Below, piece by piece: positions 29,654-41,833 of a stretch of DNA of 64,000 bases. The first letter of the stretch is position 1. The number at the start of each line of letters is the position of its first letter. The notes under the pieces were generated by a model. That model saw only the letters and a list, made by a program, of their open reading frames with translations. It did no database searches and was not told the origin of the DNA. Origin of the DNA: Bacillus pumilus (GTDB taxonomy: Bacteria; Bacillota; Bacilli; Bacillales; Bacillaceae); NCBI RefSeq assembly GCF_024498355.1, contig NZ_CP101833.1, forward strand, positions 2,337,001 through 2,401,000, given 5' to 3'. A program made the position numbers and the translations under genes.

Positions 29654-30166
29654 TTAGTATTGCATTAACGTTAAGATATCGTAACCATCAAGCTTCTTTC
29701 TGCCATCAAGATACGTCAGCTCAATTAAGAATGCAATCCCTGCCACAACGCCGCCTAATTCCTCTACAAGCTTGATGGACGCTTCAATTGTTCCACCAGT
29801 CGCAAGTAAGTCATCTGTAATCAGTACACGTTGACCTGGACGAATCGCATCTTTATGAATCGTTAATACATCTTTACCGTATTCTAAGCCGTAATCGACT
29901 TTAATGACTTCACGAGGAAGCTTCCCTTCTTTACGAACGGGTGCAAATCCTATACCAAGCGCGTATGCTACAGGGCAGCCAATAATGAACCCACGCGCTT
30001 CAGGTCCAACAATAAGATCAATGTCTCTTTCCTTTGCGTATTCAACAATTTGATCCGTTGCATAACGGTACACTTCGCCTTTATCCATTAATGTAGTAAT
30101 ATCTTTAAATTGTACACCTTCCTTTGGGTAGTCAGGTACAACTGTCACATATTGTTTTAAATCCAT
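29654..30166 (-). CDS. apt: Adenine phosphoribosyltransferase
   Basis: 170 aa, the usual length. The PRPP-binding motif [16 protein letters not shown] lies near residue 115. [18 protein letters not shown] and [11 protein letters not shown] form the purine side. It salvages adenine to AMP using PRPP. The ATG at 30166 ([17 protein letters not shown]) matches B. subtilis and follows GAGGAGG; the frame remains open upstream into recJ. Operon recJ-apt, upstream of relA. Confidence 0.97.
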   Translation of the reverse strand: MDLKQYVTVVPDYPKEGVQFKDITTLMDKGEVYRYATDQIVEYAKERDIDLIVGPEARGFIIGCPVAYALGIGFAPVRKEGKLPREVIKVDYGLEYGKDVLTIHKDAIRPGQRVLITDDLLATGGTIEASIKLVEELGGVVAGIAFLIELTYLDGRKKLDGYDILTLMQY

Positions 30167-30189
30167 CTTTTCCTTTTCCTCCTCGTACG

Positions 30190-32514
30190 TCAAAGCACCG
30201 GTGAGACTTCGCTCATCATGCTGTTCAGCCATTCCTTCAGCTCTTTGGCTGAGGAATATGTTAGTGTTTGATCGAGTTCCATCAATCGTTGTTTTGCTGT
30301 ATAGGACGCTGATGCGGTTAAATCTTTTTTCGGGGCATCAACTACTATTGACAGCACACCATTCTCTATTTTAACAAAACCGAGTTCAAAAAACACCTTT
30401 GTCATAAAAATGATTGTATCTTTTGTCCAACCTCTATGCTTGGCAAGCTCCATCCCTTGTTCTTTGAGAGGAAAATTTCCCCGTTTTAACAAGAACCCAT
30501 AAAACCATTTGAATTGGTCACGACTAGGGAAAGAAGACATAAAGTGATCTTCTTTTCTTTGAAAGACCGTATAAATTCTGGCTGGCTTTTGATTTTCTAA
30601 AAGCAGCTTAAGCAAGTGCTCATCTGCGGGAACATCCGCAAAGACCACATACTTGTCTTGCACATCAAACGTTGAAACATTTTCTGCATGTACATGATGA
30701 ACCGGGATATTGACTTCATGTTTAGTTTCTTCATCAAAACAGAAAACAAGATATTTTTCTGGATCAAGCGTCGAAACTTTCTTTTCCCAATCCTTTTTCC
30801 CGCGTAAATCAAACAGCTGCCATTCATCTACTCGGGCATCTTTTAGCATGAGCTGAGGTTTCTTCCGGTTATTCCATTCATTAATTGACATTTCGCCAAT
30901 CACGGAAATTCGGCTTCCAGGGACGAGCTCTTCTTTTAATTTACCTTGGTGAAAACCGACACAGTCAAGCAGCTTGTCTTCGTCTTTCAGAGACATTTTA
31001 ATGTGATGATGATTTGCCCCAATCGTTCGGATGTCTTCAAGCTTGGCATCCTCAATCATAATGAACGGCTTTGGATTGTGCATGCCAAATGGTGACAGCA
31101 TCCCCACTTCTTCAATTGCTTGAACCGTAATTTCGTCTACTTTGCACACTGCATCGACCCGCTGAATCGGAATAAAATCTTCTTCTGTCAACGTTTCATT
31201 TGCATATTGATTCAATCTTTCCCTCAGTAAAGGAACATCATCCGCTCGAAGTGTCATACCTGCTGCCATAGGGTGCCCGCCGAAATGCGGCAGGATATCG
31301 CGGCATTTGCTCAAATGGAAAAAGAGATCAAAGCCTGGAATACTCCGCGCTGATCCTTTTGCCATTTGCGTGTCTTCATCTATCCCAAGCACAATCGCCG
31401 GACGAGAAAATGTATCCGTCAATTTTGAGGCAACAATGCCGACAACCCCTGGATTCCAGCCAGCTTTGGCTACGACGATGGCAGACTGGTCACCGCCTGA
31501 TTCTTCGACCATTTGAATGGCTTCTTCCGTGATCGTACTCACAATTTTCTGCCGTTCTTTGTTGAGTTCTTGTACAAAACGAGCGAGCTCTTCTGCTTCC
31601 TCCATATCCTCTGTCATCAGAAGATGAACAGCCGGATCTGCCTGCTCAATTCGCCCTACAGCATTCAGCCTTGGAGCAATTTGAAAGCCGACCGTTTCCT
31701 CGTTTGCTTCTTCGAGAGTGGCTCCAGCTTCTTTCATTAACGCTTTTAGCCCCGGTCTGTTAGACTGGCGAAGCTGCACGAGTCCCTTTTTTGCGAGCCA
31801 TCTATTTTCATCATGCAGCGGGACAAGATCGGCAATTGTCCCAATCGCAGCAAGATCTAATAGATGAACTGGCAGCTTATCAAGGAGTGCATGCGCCACT
31901 TTAAACGCAACACCGACACCGGCGAGTTCTTTAAATGGATACTCACAGCCCGGCTGTTTAGGGTGTACGATCGCAAGCGCATCAGGCAGCTCATCACTTG
32001 GTTCATGGTGATCTGTGATGATCAGGTCTAATCCTATTTCTTTTGCAATACGTGCTTCATTCACAGCAGCAATGCCTGTATCGACCGTGATGACAAGCGA
32101 TGCTCCTTGCTCTTTGATATATCGAAAAGCCTGTTCGTTAGGCCCATAGCCTTCTTTAAATCGATCTGGAATATAAAAATCTACCTTTGCAGATCGCTCT
32201 TTTAATGTATGTAAAAGCACAGACGTACTTGTCACACCATCCGCATCATAGTCTCCGAAGATCACAATCGATTCCTGCTCTTCGATCGCTTTGTTGATGC
32301 GCTCTACTGCTTCTTTCATTCCTTTTAATAGGAATGGATCATGAAATTCGGCTTTTTGATCAAATAAAAAAGACCTCGCTTCTTCTACTTCTTCGAGTCC
32401 TCTTTTTACAAGAAGCGATGCAGTCAGCGCTGAAATATTCAGATTTTCAGAGAGTGATTTCACTTTTTCTTCGCTTGGATGTTCATATTCCCAGCGCATT
32501 TTGGATAATAACAT
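30190..32514 (-). CDS. recJ: Single-stranded-DNA exonuclease RecJ
   Basis: 774 aa DHH/DHHA1 phosphoesterase. The metal-binding motifs are [12 protein letters not shown] (about 84), [17 protein letters not shown] (DHH, about 160) and [11 protein letters not shown] (about 412). An OB domain and the Firmicute-specific C-terminal extension follow. It degrades ssDNA 5' to 3' in repair. The ATG at 32514 is chosen because GAGGGG lies just upstream and the protein then begins MLLSKMRWE. It heads recJ-apt. Confidence 0.96.
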   Translation of the reverse strand: MLLSKMRWEYEHPSEEKVKSLSENLNISALTASLLVKRGLEEVEEARSFLFDQKAEFHDPFLLKGMKEAVERINKAIEEQESIVIFGDYDADGVTSTSVLLHTLKERSAKVDFYIPDRFKEGYGPNEQAFRYIKEQGASLVITVDTGIAAVNEARIAKEIGLDLIITDHHEPSDELPDALAIVHPKQPGCEYPFKELAGVGVAFKVAHALLDKLPVHLLDLAAIGTIADLVPLHDENRWLAKKGLVQLRQSNRPGLKALMKEAGATLEEANEETVGFQIAPRLNAVGRIEQADPAVHLLMTEDMEEAEELARFVQELNKERQKIVSTITEEAIQMVEESGGDQSAIVVAKAGWNPGVVGIVASKLTDTFSRPAIVLGIDEDTQMAKGSARSIPGFDLFFHLSKCRDILPHFGGHPMAAGMTLRADDVPLLRERLNQYANETLTEEDFIPIQRVDAVCKVDEITVQAIEEVGMLSPFGMHNPKPFIMIEDAKLEDIRTIGANHHHIKMSLKDEDKLLDCVGFHQGKLKEELVPGSRISVIGEMSINEWNNRKKPQLMLKDARVDEWQLFDLRGKKDWEKKVSTLDPEKYLVFCFDEETKHEVNIPVHHVHAENVSTFDVQDKYVVFADVPADEHLLKLLLENQKPARIYTVFQRKEDHFMSSFPSRDQFKWFYGFLLKRGNFPLKEQGMELAKHRGWTKDTIIFMTKVFFELGFVKIENGVLSIVVDAPKKDLTASASYTAKQRLMELDQTLTYSSAKELKEWLNSMMSEVSPVL

Positions 32515-32520
32515 AAATTC

Positions 32521-32566
32521 ACCCCTCAACCACACTATTATACTAGAGTGGCCTGAGGGGTTTCAA
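32521..32566 (-). promoter_or_regulatory. recJ promoter embedded in an inverted repeat
   Basis: TTGAAA (32566-32561) and TATAAT (32542-32537) with an 18-base spacer form a good sigma-A promoter. The same DNA carries an inverted repeat, ACCCCTCA (32521-32528) and TGAGGGGT (32554-32561) with inner CCAC/GTGG, centred on the -10. The proximal arm is also the recJ ribosome binding site. Confidence 0.65.
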
Positions 32567-32595
32567 TTTTTATTTTATGAAATTGTGCTGGAAGA

Positions 32596-32952
32596 TTATT
32601 TTTCCTTCCGATCAAAGGACGCTGGCTGTTCGTTTAAAGGCGTGACATTCGATTTCTTTTGAACGTCTTTGTCTGCCTTTTTAGTAGAAACACTAGGTGC
32701 AGGCGTAACGGCTACACGCTCAGCTTTTAATGTTTTTAGTTCACGTTTCAGTTTCACAATTTGGAAAATACCCGCAAACGCCACAATGAGTCCGCCCATT
32801 AGAACAGAACCAATAATGACAAGGATCAGTGGCCATTCAGCGGTTCCAAATAAGTAGTCTACTTGCACAGGCCGCACATTGATCACGGCAAATACTGAGA
32901 CAATTAATACGAAAATAAATGCGAATATGATGGTCCATTGTTGTTTATTCAT
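32596..32952 (-). CDS. yrvD: LapA-domain membrane protein YrvD
   Basis: 118 aa with two N-terminal transmembrane helices (about 6-26 and 41-65) of the DUF1049/LapA type. A basic, coiled-coil-prone cytoplasmic segment (KLKRELKTLKAERV) and a Lys-rich tail follow. Family members act in membrane assembly of lipopolysaccharide or unknown envelope processes; no function is established in bacilli. It lies between yrvC and recJ as in B. subtilis. Confidence 0.85.
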   Translation of the reverse strand: MNKQQWTIIFAFIFVLIVSVFAVINVRPVQVDYLFGTAEWPLILVIIGSVLMGGLIVAFAGIFQIVKLKRELKTLKAERVAVTPAPSVSTKKADKDVQKKSNVTPLNEQPASFDRKEK

Positions 32953-33053
32953 CTACATATCCCCCAAGCTTTTTCTTTTATTCTTCCCTATTCCTTGTCC
33001 TTCTTAAACACAGAAAGAAAATAGCGGGATATAATCTATCAGCATGGGCACGA

Positions 33054-33542
33054 TTAGCTGCTGAGTTTTTCTTTAATGAGGTTTTTTAATTCTTTTCTTT
33101 CCCCAGATATAACAAGGGTATCCCCTTCTTCAATGACCGTATCTGGCCCTGGATTTAAAATCTTCTCATGTGATTTTCTCACAATGGCGATGACTGTTAC
33201 TTGATCATTTTGGCGAACATTGAGGTCTCCGATTGTCTGCTGAGCAGCTGGTGCGTTCTTTTCAATCTTAAACCATTCAATCATCAATTCATCAATTGCT
33301 ACCTCAACTGTTTCAAGCGCTTTTGGCTTATATACCATGCCGCCCAAAATAGCCGCGATTTGTCTTGCTTCTTCATCGTTTAGCAAGATGCCAGAAATAC
33401 ACTCTTCATGGTCGTTCTCTTGAAAATGATACATTTCTCTTCTGCCGTCATCATGTGTAATGATGGCAAGCTTCTCATTATTTCTTGTGATCATTTCGGC
33501 TTTGTGACCGATACCTGGCAGTTCAGTTTCCCGAACCTTCAT
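33054..33542 (-). CDS. yrvC: KhtT-like TrkA-C domain protein YrvC
   Basis: 162 aa. The N-terminal domain (MKVRETELPGIGHKAEMITR) and the C-terminal RCK_C/TrkA_C domain (about residues 85-162: NQTIGDLNVR region, LNPGPDTVIEEGDTLVISG) resemble KhtT, the regulatory subunit of the KhtTU K+/H+ antiporter. That domain class often binds nucleotides such as c-di-AMP. No antiporter gene is adjacent, so its partner is unknown. The ATG at 33542 has GGAGGGG 5 bases upstream. Confidence 0.85.
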   Translation of the reverse strand: MKVRETELPGIGHKAEMITRNNEKLAIITHDDGRREMYHFQENDHEECISGILLNDEEARQIAAILGGMVYKPKALETVEVAIDELMIEWFKIEKNAPAAQQTIGDLNVRQNDQVTVIAIVRKSHEKILNPGPDTVIEEGDTLVISGERKELKNLIKEKLSS

Positions 33543-33713
33543 AACAGCCCCTCCAATGAATAAAACCAAATGCCTCAAATGGACACTTGCTTTCTATACT
33601 GATCTAAACGTATGTCATTATAGCAAAAGACCATTTCAAGATCAATGAAACTCGAAATGTTTTTTCAAATCGTCTTATTGTTGTGAAATATACGGGTGAT
33701 GAAACGAAAAAAA

Positions 33714-33785
33714 GACAAAGGGCTAAAATAAAGTTCATTTTAGCCCTTTGTCCAAAGTCTAAGACTGCCAAACAGGCAGTCTTTC
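33714..33785 (-). terminator. Double hairpin terminator of secDF, shared with the niaR-pheA repeat
   Basis: Read on the minus strand, an 8-bp hairpin (AGACTGCC/GGCAGTCT, 33783-33763) follows the secDF stop. Next comes a perfect 16-bp stem GACAAAGGGCTAAAAT / ATTTTAGCCCTTTGTC (33714-33752) with loop GAACTTT, then seven T. The 39-base second hairpin is repeated almost exactly at 55713-55751, in the opposite orientation. Confidence 0.82.
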
Positions 33786-33789
33786 TAGA

Positions 33790-36018
33790 TTAAATATCTT
33801 GTTCTGTGTCTATTTTAGCCGGCTTTTTCAGCTCACGGCCTTTCCAGATAAGCCAAATTTGCGCGGCAATATAAAGAGATGAGTACACCCCTGTTAATAA
33901 GCCGACAAGTAAGGCGATGGAGAAGTTTGTAATAGACGCTGAGCCAAAGATAAGCAGTGCGACAACCACAACAAATACGGTCAGCACTGTGTTGATGGAT
34001 CGCGTAAAGGTTTGCTGTAAGCTTAAGTTCACAATATACGATAGATCTTCAATGGTTTTCGGTTTGCGTTTCTTCATTTGTTCACGAACCCTGTCGAAGG
34101 TGACGATCGTGTCGTTAATCGAGTACCCGATGACCGTGAGTATCGCGGCAATGAAGGTGACATCCACCTCTAAACGCGTAATACTAAAGAAGGCTACAAT
34201 AAAGAATGCGTCGTATAGCAGTGAGATGATTGTTGCAATCGCCATTTTATATTCAAAACGGACAGATACATATAAAATGATCCCGATTGAAGCAATAACG
34301 ATAGCGTATAATGCATTACGGGCAAGCTCTTTTCCGACAGTCGGAGACACTGTACTTACGTTAGGCTCAGTTCCGTATTTATCTTTGAAGTAATCCTTCA
34401 CTTCAGCGATCTTTTCTTTATTTGGCACACCGACAAATCGAACTGCTGCCTGATTTTCTTTTTGACCCGATAACACAACACTGTCTGTCTCAAGATCTAG
34501 CTTTTTGAAGTCTTGCTCCACTTGCTCAGTTGACAGCTTGTGATCGCTTTGGATATCAATTCTTGTTCCACTTGCAAAATCGATACCCGCATTCAGCTTG
34601 AAGATAGAAAGCACAATGATTCCAGCAATGGTGATAGCTGCTGAGAAAATCATAAAGCCTTTTCGTTTGCTGACGAAATCCCATTTATCATATGGCGTTT
34701 TCGGTTCGGTATTTTCTGTTGTTTCGTGAATATTCATGATGTCTTTTTTGCGAACACCAAACCAGCCTTTTTTGCGGTCAAGATAGCGGCTTTCAACAAG
34801 AAGGCCAAGAAGGAATCTTGATAGGAATACAGCCGTGATAAAACTTGTTAAAATCGATAGGATCAGCATCGTTGCAAATCCTTTTACAGAGCTTGTCCCG
34901 AAGAAGAACAGAACCCCGCCGGCAATAATACTTGTTAAGTTTGCATCAAAGATGGTCGCAAATGATCTGCGGTTCCCTGACCTGAAAGCAGAACGGACAG
35001 ATTTACCGAGCTTGAGCTCCTCTTTGATCCGCTCATAAGTGATAATATTGGCATCGACAGCCATCCCTACACCAAGAATCAGTGCTGCAATTCCAGGCAG
35101 TGTCATAACCGCGCCCATCCAGTCGAACACTTGCAACGTAATATAGATATAAGCTGAAAGTGTAATGACAGCAATAAGACCAGGTAATCGGTAATAAAGC
35201 AGCATGAATAAGAAGATAAATGCGATTCCTACAATTCCTGCGAATACTGTTTCGTTCAGCGCTTGTTCACCAAACTGTGCACTCACAGATGTTGAATATT
35301 TTTCAGTTAATTTTACTGGCAATGCCCCGGCATTTAAAATACTTGCAAGATCTTTTGCCTCTTGGACAGTAAAATTTCCTTCAATTTGTACGTCACTGCT
35401 GTTAATCTCTTGATTGACATTCGGTGCAGACACATACTTGTGGTTTGATTTTGAGACTTCTTTTTTGAAGGAATCTCCTTTATGGTAATCAAGCCAAATG
35501 ACAAGCTGGTTATTCGGTGCCATGGCCGCTACTTTTCTTGTCACGTCACCAAATTTTTTCGCGTCCTTTAGTTTGACAGTGACAATCGGCTCATTCGTTT
35601 GATTGAATGTTTGTTTTGCACCATTTTCGACAAGATCAGATCCGTTCAGGAGCTCTTTATCATTCGTATCTCTGAAGGAAAGCTGTGCTTCAGTTGAAAG
35701 AATCTCCCTTGCTCTGTTTTGATCTTTTACCCCCGCAAGCTGCACGCGGATACGGTTGTTGCCTTCAATCGAGATGTTCGGCTCACTTACACCAAGCACG
35801 TTGGCTCTTCGGTTTAAAGCCTCCACCGTACTGACGAGAACACCATTTGTGATCTTGTCCTCTTTTTTCACTGGGTGTACATCATACAGAACTTCAAATC
35901 CACCCTGCAAATCCAGCCCTAGCGTCATATCTTTCGCAACAGGCTTTGTCAATAAGCCCACACCAGTTCCGATTAACAGAACCACTAAGAAAAACGCAAG
36001 AATGCGCCCTTTTTTCAT
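33790..36018 (-). CDS. secDF: Protein translocase SecDF (fused SecD and SecF)
   Basis: 742 aa fusion, typical of Bacillus. The SecD half (about 1-430) has the DMTLGLDLQGGFEVLYDV motif after the first helix, a periplasmic-type P1 domain and five more helices. The SecF half (about 445-742) begins with a new helix and FKLNAGIDFASGTRIDI. GVGMAVDANIITYERIKEEL and IGYSINDTIVTFDRVREQM are the paired transmembrane-4 signatures. It uses the proton gradient to help pull secreted proteins across the membrane. Strong AAGGAGG ribosome binding site. Confidence 0.98.
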   Translation of the reverse strand: MKKGRILAFFLVVLLIGTGVGLLTKPVAKDMTLGLDLQGGFEVLYDVHPVKKEDKITNGVLVSTVEALNRRANVLGVSEPNISIEGNNRIRVQLAGVKDQNRAREILSTEAQLSFRDTNDKELLNGSDLVENGAKQTFNQTNEPIVTVKLKDAKKFGDVTRKVAAMAPNNQLVIWLDYHKGDSFKKEVSKSNHKYVSAPNVNQEINSSDVQIEGNFTVQEAKDLASILNAGALPVKLTEKYSTSVSAQFGEQALNETVFAGIVGIAFIFLFMLLYYRLPGLIAVITLSAYIYITLQVFDWMGAVMTLPGIAALILGVGMAVDANIITYERIKEELKLGKSVRSAFRSGNRRSFATIFDANLTSIIAGGVLFFFGTSSVKGFATMLILSILTSFITAVFLSRFLLGLLVESRYLDRKKGWFGVRKKDIMNIHETTENTEPKTPYDKWDFVSKRKGFMIFSAAITIAGIIVLSIFKLNAGIDFASGTRIDIQSDHKLSTEQVEQDFKKLDLETDSVVLSGQKENQAAVRFVGVPNKEKIAEVKDYFKDKYGTEPNVSTVSPTVGKELARNALYAIVIASIGIILYVSVRFEYKMAIATIISLLYDAFFIVAFFSITRLEVDVTFIAAILTVIGYSINDTIVTFDRVREQMKKRKPKTIEDLSYIVNLSLQQTFTRSINTVLTVFVVVVALLIFGSASITNFSIALLVGLLTGVYSSLYIAAQIWLIWKGRELKKPAKIDTEQDI

Positions 36019-36059
36019 TATGTATTTCCTCCTTAAACACCTGAATCCATTAAGATGGC

Positions 36060-36356
36060 TTATTTCAACAGTTCATCTAGCATATTCTTACCATCTTCAC
36101 TGTCCAAAAAAGCAGACGTTTTAAACGACTGAACGGTTGCATAGTTCATAAATTCGCCAATTTTCACAGATAAAATATCTGCAACCATTTCATGAATCGG
36201 ATACTCTTGTTTTTTCTTCCACTTCTTATTCTCTAAGTATGACCATAATTCCTCTAAATCTACATCTTTATAGCCCAAAACGATGAATTCTTCAAGCTTA
36301 CTGAACAGAAAAGGCTTTAAATGGTCTTTGTATATAGCAGCTGGATGCTGTGTCAA
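36060..36356 (-). CDS. comN: Post-transcriptional regulator ComN
   Basis: 98 aa, matching B. subtilis ComN/YrzD (TQHPAAIYKDHLKPFLFSKL; KKWKKKQEYPIHEMVADIL; KIGEFMNYATVQSFK). ComN is known to affect comE mRNA localisation and competence; its mechanism is limited knowledge. The TTG start at 36356 follows AAGGGGGAG at 7 bases and gives MTQHP; the frame stays open upstream into the spoVB promoter region without a good start. Confidence 0.9.
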   Translation of the reverse strand: MTQHPAAIYKDHLKPFLFSKLEEFIVLGYKDVDLEELWSYLENKKWKKKQEYPIHEMVADILSVKIGEFMNYATVQSFKTSAFLDSEDGKNMLDELLK

Positions 36357-36472
36357 TGTGAGGCTCCCCCTTTTCAGTTTTTTATCGAGAGACTTGTCAT
36401 GCTTGGACGATATACACGCATATCTTATTGTATATGATTCTATGTCGTTTGAGAAGGCAGGTGATCTTTGAT

Positions 36473-38023
36473 TTGACGAAGCAAACGTTTTTAAAAGGGA
36501 CAATTATTTTAATTTTAGCAGGTTTTATCACGAGAATATTGGGTTTTGTCAATCGAATTGTCATCGCACGGTTCATTGGCGAAGAAGGCGTCGGGCTTTA
36601 TATGATGGCTGCACCTACTTTTTTTCTAGCCGTGACGCTGACACAATTCGGACTGCCTGTCGCCATCAGTAAGCTTGTCGCAGAAGCAGAAGCCCGGGGT
36701 GACAAACAGAAAACAAAACGCATTCTGGTCATGTCCCTTGCGATAACAGGAACACTCAGCCTTATTTTCACACCGCTTTTTTTATGGTTTGCACCAATTA
36801 TGGCGGAAAATATGCTGACAGATCCTAGAACGGTGTATCCACTGCTTGCCATTACACCAGTCGTACCTGTCATCGCCATCTCCAGTGTGTTAAGAGGATA
36901 TTTCCAAGGAAGACAGCAGATGAGTCCACTTGCGATGTCTCAAGTACTGGAACAGGTCGCAAGAATTTCCCTTGTGGCGGTATGTACAACAGCTTTCCTT
37001 CCTTATGGAATTGAATATGCGGCAGCCGGTGCGATGATTTCATCTGTTATTGGCGAGATGATTTCACTTGCTTACTTACTGATCGCCTTTCGATATAAAA
37101 AGACCATCCGTATTCGAAAGCAATTTTTCAAGGCCATTCATGACGGGAAGGACACATTTAAGCAGCTGATGAGTATTGCCCTGCCAACGACAGGCAGTCG
37201 TTTCATCGGCAATATTTCGTGGTTTTTAGAGCCGATTGTTGTCGCACAAAGCCTTGCCATTGCTGGATATGCGGCTGTTGAAGCGACAAGACAGTATGGG
37301 GAGTTGACCGGTCTTGCACTGACCCTTTTGACACTACCTAGTTTTATTACGTATTCACTCTCCACCGCATTAGTCCCAGCCATTAGTGAAGGAATGGAGC
37401 AGAACAAACACAAAACGGTGGAATACCGGCTGAGACAGGCGATGCGCCTTTGTTTACTCAGCGGAGGAATTTCATGTATTATTCTTTTCGTTTATGCAGA
37501 AGATTTAACGCTCTTCATGTATGGTTCATCGCATGCGGCCATCTATGTGAAATTCATGGCACCATTTTTTCTTCTATATTATTTTCAAGGGCCGCTCCAA
37601 GCTGTCCTTCAAGCATTGAATTTAGCTGGTGCGGCCATGACCAATAGCCTGATAGGTGCTGTTGTGAAAACAGGGATGATCTTCGTCCTTGCTTCCCAGC
37701 CGAGCTTTGGCATTATGGGCGCAGCCGTTGCGATACTGATCGGCATTGTCCTTGTCACATTGCTCCATGCGGCAACTGTCGGAAAGGTTCTGCCTATTCA
37801 TTTACCACTGAAGGAATATGGTATATGCGTCCTTGCGATCATAGGCACGGGAGCTGTCAGCTTATGGATGAAGTCTCAAGTCAGCGGACTCTTTTCTGCC
37901 CCTCTTGAGCTTGTGTTGCTGATCTTTGTCACATGCATCTTGTATGTCATTCTATTAATCTGTCTTGGGTTAGTGAAACGAGAAGAGCTGCGCCGCATCC
38001 CATTTATCGGGAAGCTGCTATAG
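36473..38023 (+). CDS. spoVB: Stage V sporulation protein SpoVB (MOP-family flippase)
   Basis: 516 aa polytopic membrane protein of the polysaccharide-transporter/MurJ-like superfamily with about 14 helices. It is closely similar to B. subtilis SpoVB (KQTFLKGTIILILAGFITR; RFIGEEGVGLYMMAAPTFF; LRGYFQGRQQMSPLAMSQVLEQ). It is required for spore cortex synthesis, probably by flipping a lipid-linked precursor in the mother cell. TTG at 36473 with AGGTGA 8 bases upstream is preferred. It diverges from comN and is convergent with yrbG. Confidence 0.95.
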   Translation: MTKQTFLKGTIILILAGFITRILGFVNRIVIARFIGEEGVGLYMMAAPTFFLAVTLTQFGLPVAISKLVAEAEARGDKQKTKRILVMSLAITGTLSLIFTPLFLWFAPIMAENMLTDPRTVYPLLAITPVVPVIAISSVLRGYFQGRQQMSPLAMSQVLEQVARISLVAVCTTAFLPYGIEYAAAGAMISSVIGEMISLAYLLIAFRYKKTIRIRKQFFKAIHDGKDTFKQLMSIALPTTGSRFIGNISWFLEPIVVAQSLAIAGYAAVEATRQYGELTGLALTLLTLPSFITYSLSTALVPAISEGMEQNKHKTVEYRLRQAMRLCLLSGGISCIILFVYAEDLTLFMYGSSHAAIYVKFMAPFFLLYYFQGPLQAVLQALNLAGAAMTNSLIGAVVKTGMIFVLASQPSFGIMGAAVAILIGIVLVTLLHAATVGKVLPIHLPLKEYGICVLAIIGTGAVSLWMKSQVSGLFSAPLELVLLIFVTCILYVILLICLGLVKREELRRIPFIGKLL

Positions 38024-38024
38024 C

Positions 38025-38687
38025 TCATCTCTTCTTGATCACTTCATCTTTCAAATCAATATAAAACGTTTTTTGATTAAAGCTGCAGAAAGAGATTTGG
38101 TCAAGATCATAATAGCCTCTTTTGGCAAGCTCACCTTTCAGCCACTGTTCATTTTGATTAATTTGCTTCAGATGGTCATGCTGCACGATACCGTCTGCAA
38201 TAAGAGGAAGCTCAAGCGCAGCATGTATGTGCTTGTTTTCTTTTTCGACGACGGCGAGCTTTCCTGATGGCTCTAAGATGGCGTATGAGACATCCTGAAT
38301 ACTATCGATGTTATTTTCTCTTAATTGAATGAGCAGATCATCAAAATTGTATCTCTGTTTTCTCATCGCCCCCTCGTCTATTTTCCCATTGATGATGAGC
38401 AAGGTCGGTTTGCCGTCAAGAAAGCGCCGGACACCTTGAAACTTTAATGAGAGGTAGGCAAGTGTGATTTGAATGAAGGTTAACAGCAGGATCGGCCATA
38501 CCGTATGTAACATATGACCCTCTACTTCTTCTATCGCCAGTACCGCAATTTCAGCGATCATCATAAAAATGACAAGATCTAAAATACTAAGTTCTCCAAT
38601 CTCTCTCTTTCCCATTAAACGAAAGATAAACCAAATGAGAAAATATAAAATGACCGTTCTTATGGAAATGATTAAGATGTCCTGCAT
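38025..38687 (-). CDS. yrbG: DUF421 (YetF-family) membrane protein YrbG
   Basis: 220 aa. Three N-terminal transmembrane helices (about 5-25, 35-55 and 62-82) contain the family motif [20 protein letters not shown]. They are followed by cytoplasmic DUF421 and DUF1657-like parts ([35 protein letters not shown]). Function unknown. The ATG at 38687 gives MQDILIIS and follows GGAGG. Its stop is one base from the stop of convergent spoVB, with no terminator between. Confidence 0.88.
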   Translation of the reverse strand: MQDILIISIRTVILYFLIWFIFRLMGKREIGELSILDLVIFMMIAEIAVLAIEEVEGHMLHTVWPILLLTFIQITLAYLSLKFQGVRRFLDGKPTLLIINGKIDEGAMRKQRYNFDDLLIQLRENNIDSIQDVSYAILEPSGKLAVVEKENKHIHAALELPLIADGIVQHDHLKQINQNEQWLKGELAKRGYYDLDQISFCSFNQKTFYIDLKDEVIKKR

Positions 38688-38852
38688 GTGATGTAAACCC
38701 TCCTTCTCCATCATAGCTTGTGTCAAAACACTTTATTTATGTAGAAAAGAAAGCCTCTGTTTTTATCGTGAGAAACATGTCTATTTTTTCTTCGTCGTGA
38801 ATACATTTTAGTAAAAGACAAGCTTCGGTCAATTGGAGAGGAGACGAATCAC

Positions 38853-39230
38853 ATGCAGGAAACGAAACAAATAGGAAAAGGAATTTTATCCGGCTTAATT
38901 GCCATTTTTGTCGTGATGATTGTCACAAGCTTACTTGTGTCACTCATGCTTAGCTTTACAAGTATGCAGGAATCATCGTTTAAATGGATGATTATGATCT
39001 TGTCCTTCGTGGCACTTTTTTTAGGAGGGATCATTTCTGGAGGGAAAGCAAAGGAACGAGGCTGGCTCATTGGTGCCGTCACTTCTTTTATCTTTTCTCT
39101 TACTGTATTCTTATTTCAGTATTTAGGGTTTGGAGAAACCTTTTCACCAGAGCAATTCATCTATCATGCAGCCTTTTTGGGGATTTGTATGCTTGGGGGA
39201 ATGATTGGGGTCAATCTCCGTGGCAAATAA
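38853..39230 (+). CDS. yrzE: TIGR04086-type membrane protein YrzE
   Basis: 125 aa with four predicted transmembrane helices (about 11-36, 45-65, 70-92 and 102-122) and the motif LGGIISGGKAKERGWLIGA. It corresponds in size and place to B. subtilis YrzE. No function known. Plus strand, divergent from yrbG and convergent with yajC; GGAGAGGAG precedes the ATG. Confidence 0.85.
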   Translation: MQETKQIGKGILSGLIAIFVVMIVTSLLVSLMLSFTSMQESSFKWMIMILSFVALFLGGIISGGKAKERGWLIGAVTSFIFSLTVFLFQYLGFGETFSPEQFIYHAAFLGICMLGGMIGVNLRGK

Positions 39231-39260
39231 AAAAAGAGCGATATGATTCGCTCTTTTTTT
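39229..39260. terminator. Terminator between yrzE and yajC
   Basis: AAAAAAAGAGCG, a short loop and CGCTCTTTTTTT: symmetrical, so it can serve both convergent genes. Confidence 0.82.
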
Positions 39261-39279
39261 ATGGCTATGTATTGGAGGA

Positions 39280-39546
39280 TTAGCCTTTGTCAGCTAATTC
39301 TCTAATAGCACGACGGTCGAAAGTTAAACGGTTGTTTTCGCTTGTTTTGATGACCACTTTTGATTCATCAATTGAGTCGATTTCACCGTGTAAACCACCG
39401 ATTGTGACGATTTTATCGCCTTTTGATAAAGATTGCTGCATCTGACGCACAGCTTTTTGTTGCTTTTGCTGTGGACGGATTAATAAGAAGTAAAGCACAG
39501 CAAACATGACAACAATCATAATGATTGAACCCATACCACCATCCAT
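39280..39546 (-). CDS. yajC: Preprotein translocase subunit YajC (YrbF)
   Basis: 88 aa: one N-terminal transmembrane helix (about 6-22), then LIRPQQKQQKAVRQMQ and the small beta domain GDKIVTIGGLHGEI, all classic YajC. It associates with SecDF. It lies downstream of queA-tgt as in most bacteria (47 bases after tgt). Confidence 0.96.
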   Translation of the reverse strand: MDGGMGSIIMIVVMFAVLYFLLIRPQQKQQKAVRQMQQSLSKGDKIVTIGGLHGEIDSIDESKVVIKTSENNRLTFDRRAIRELADKG

Positions 39547-39593
39547 TCTATCTCACCCCTTTCTATATGATTGTAAAGCCTTTCGTTTATGCG

Positions 39594-41799
<2,206 letters not shown>

Positions 41800-41833
41800 T
41801 TCCTTCACCTATTCTGTAGTTAACTAGTTAACG

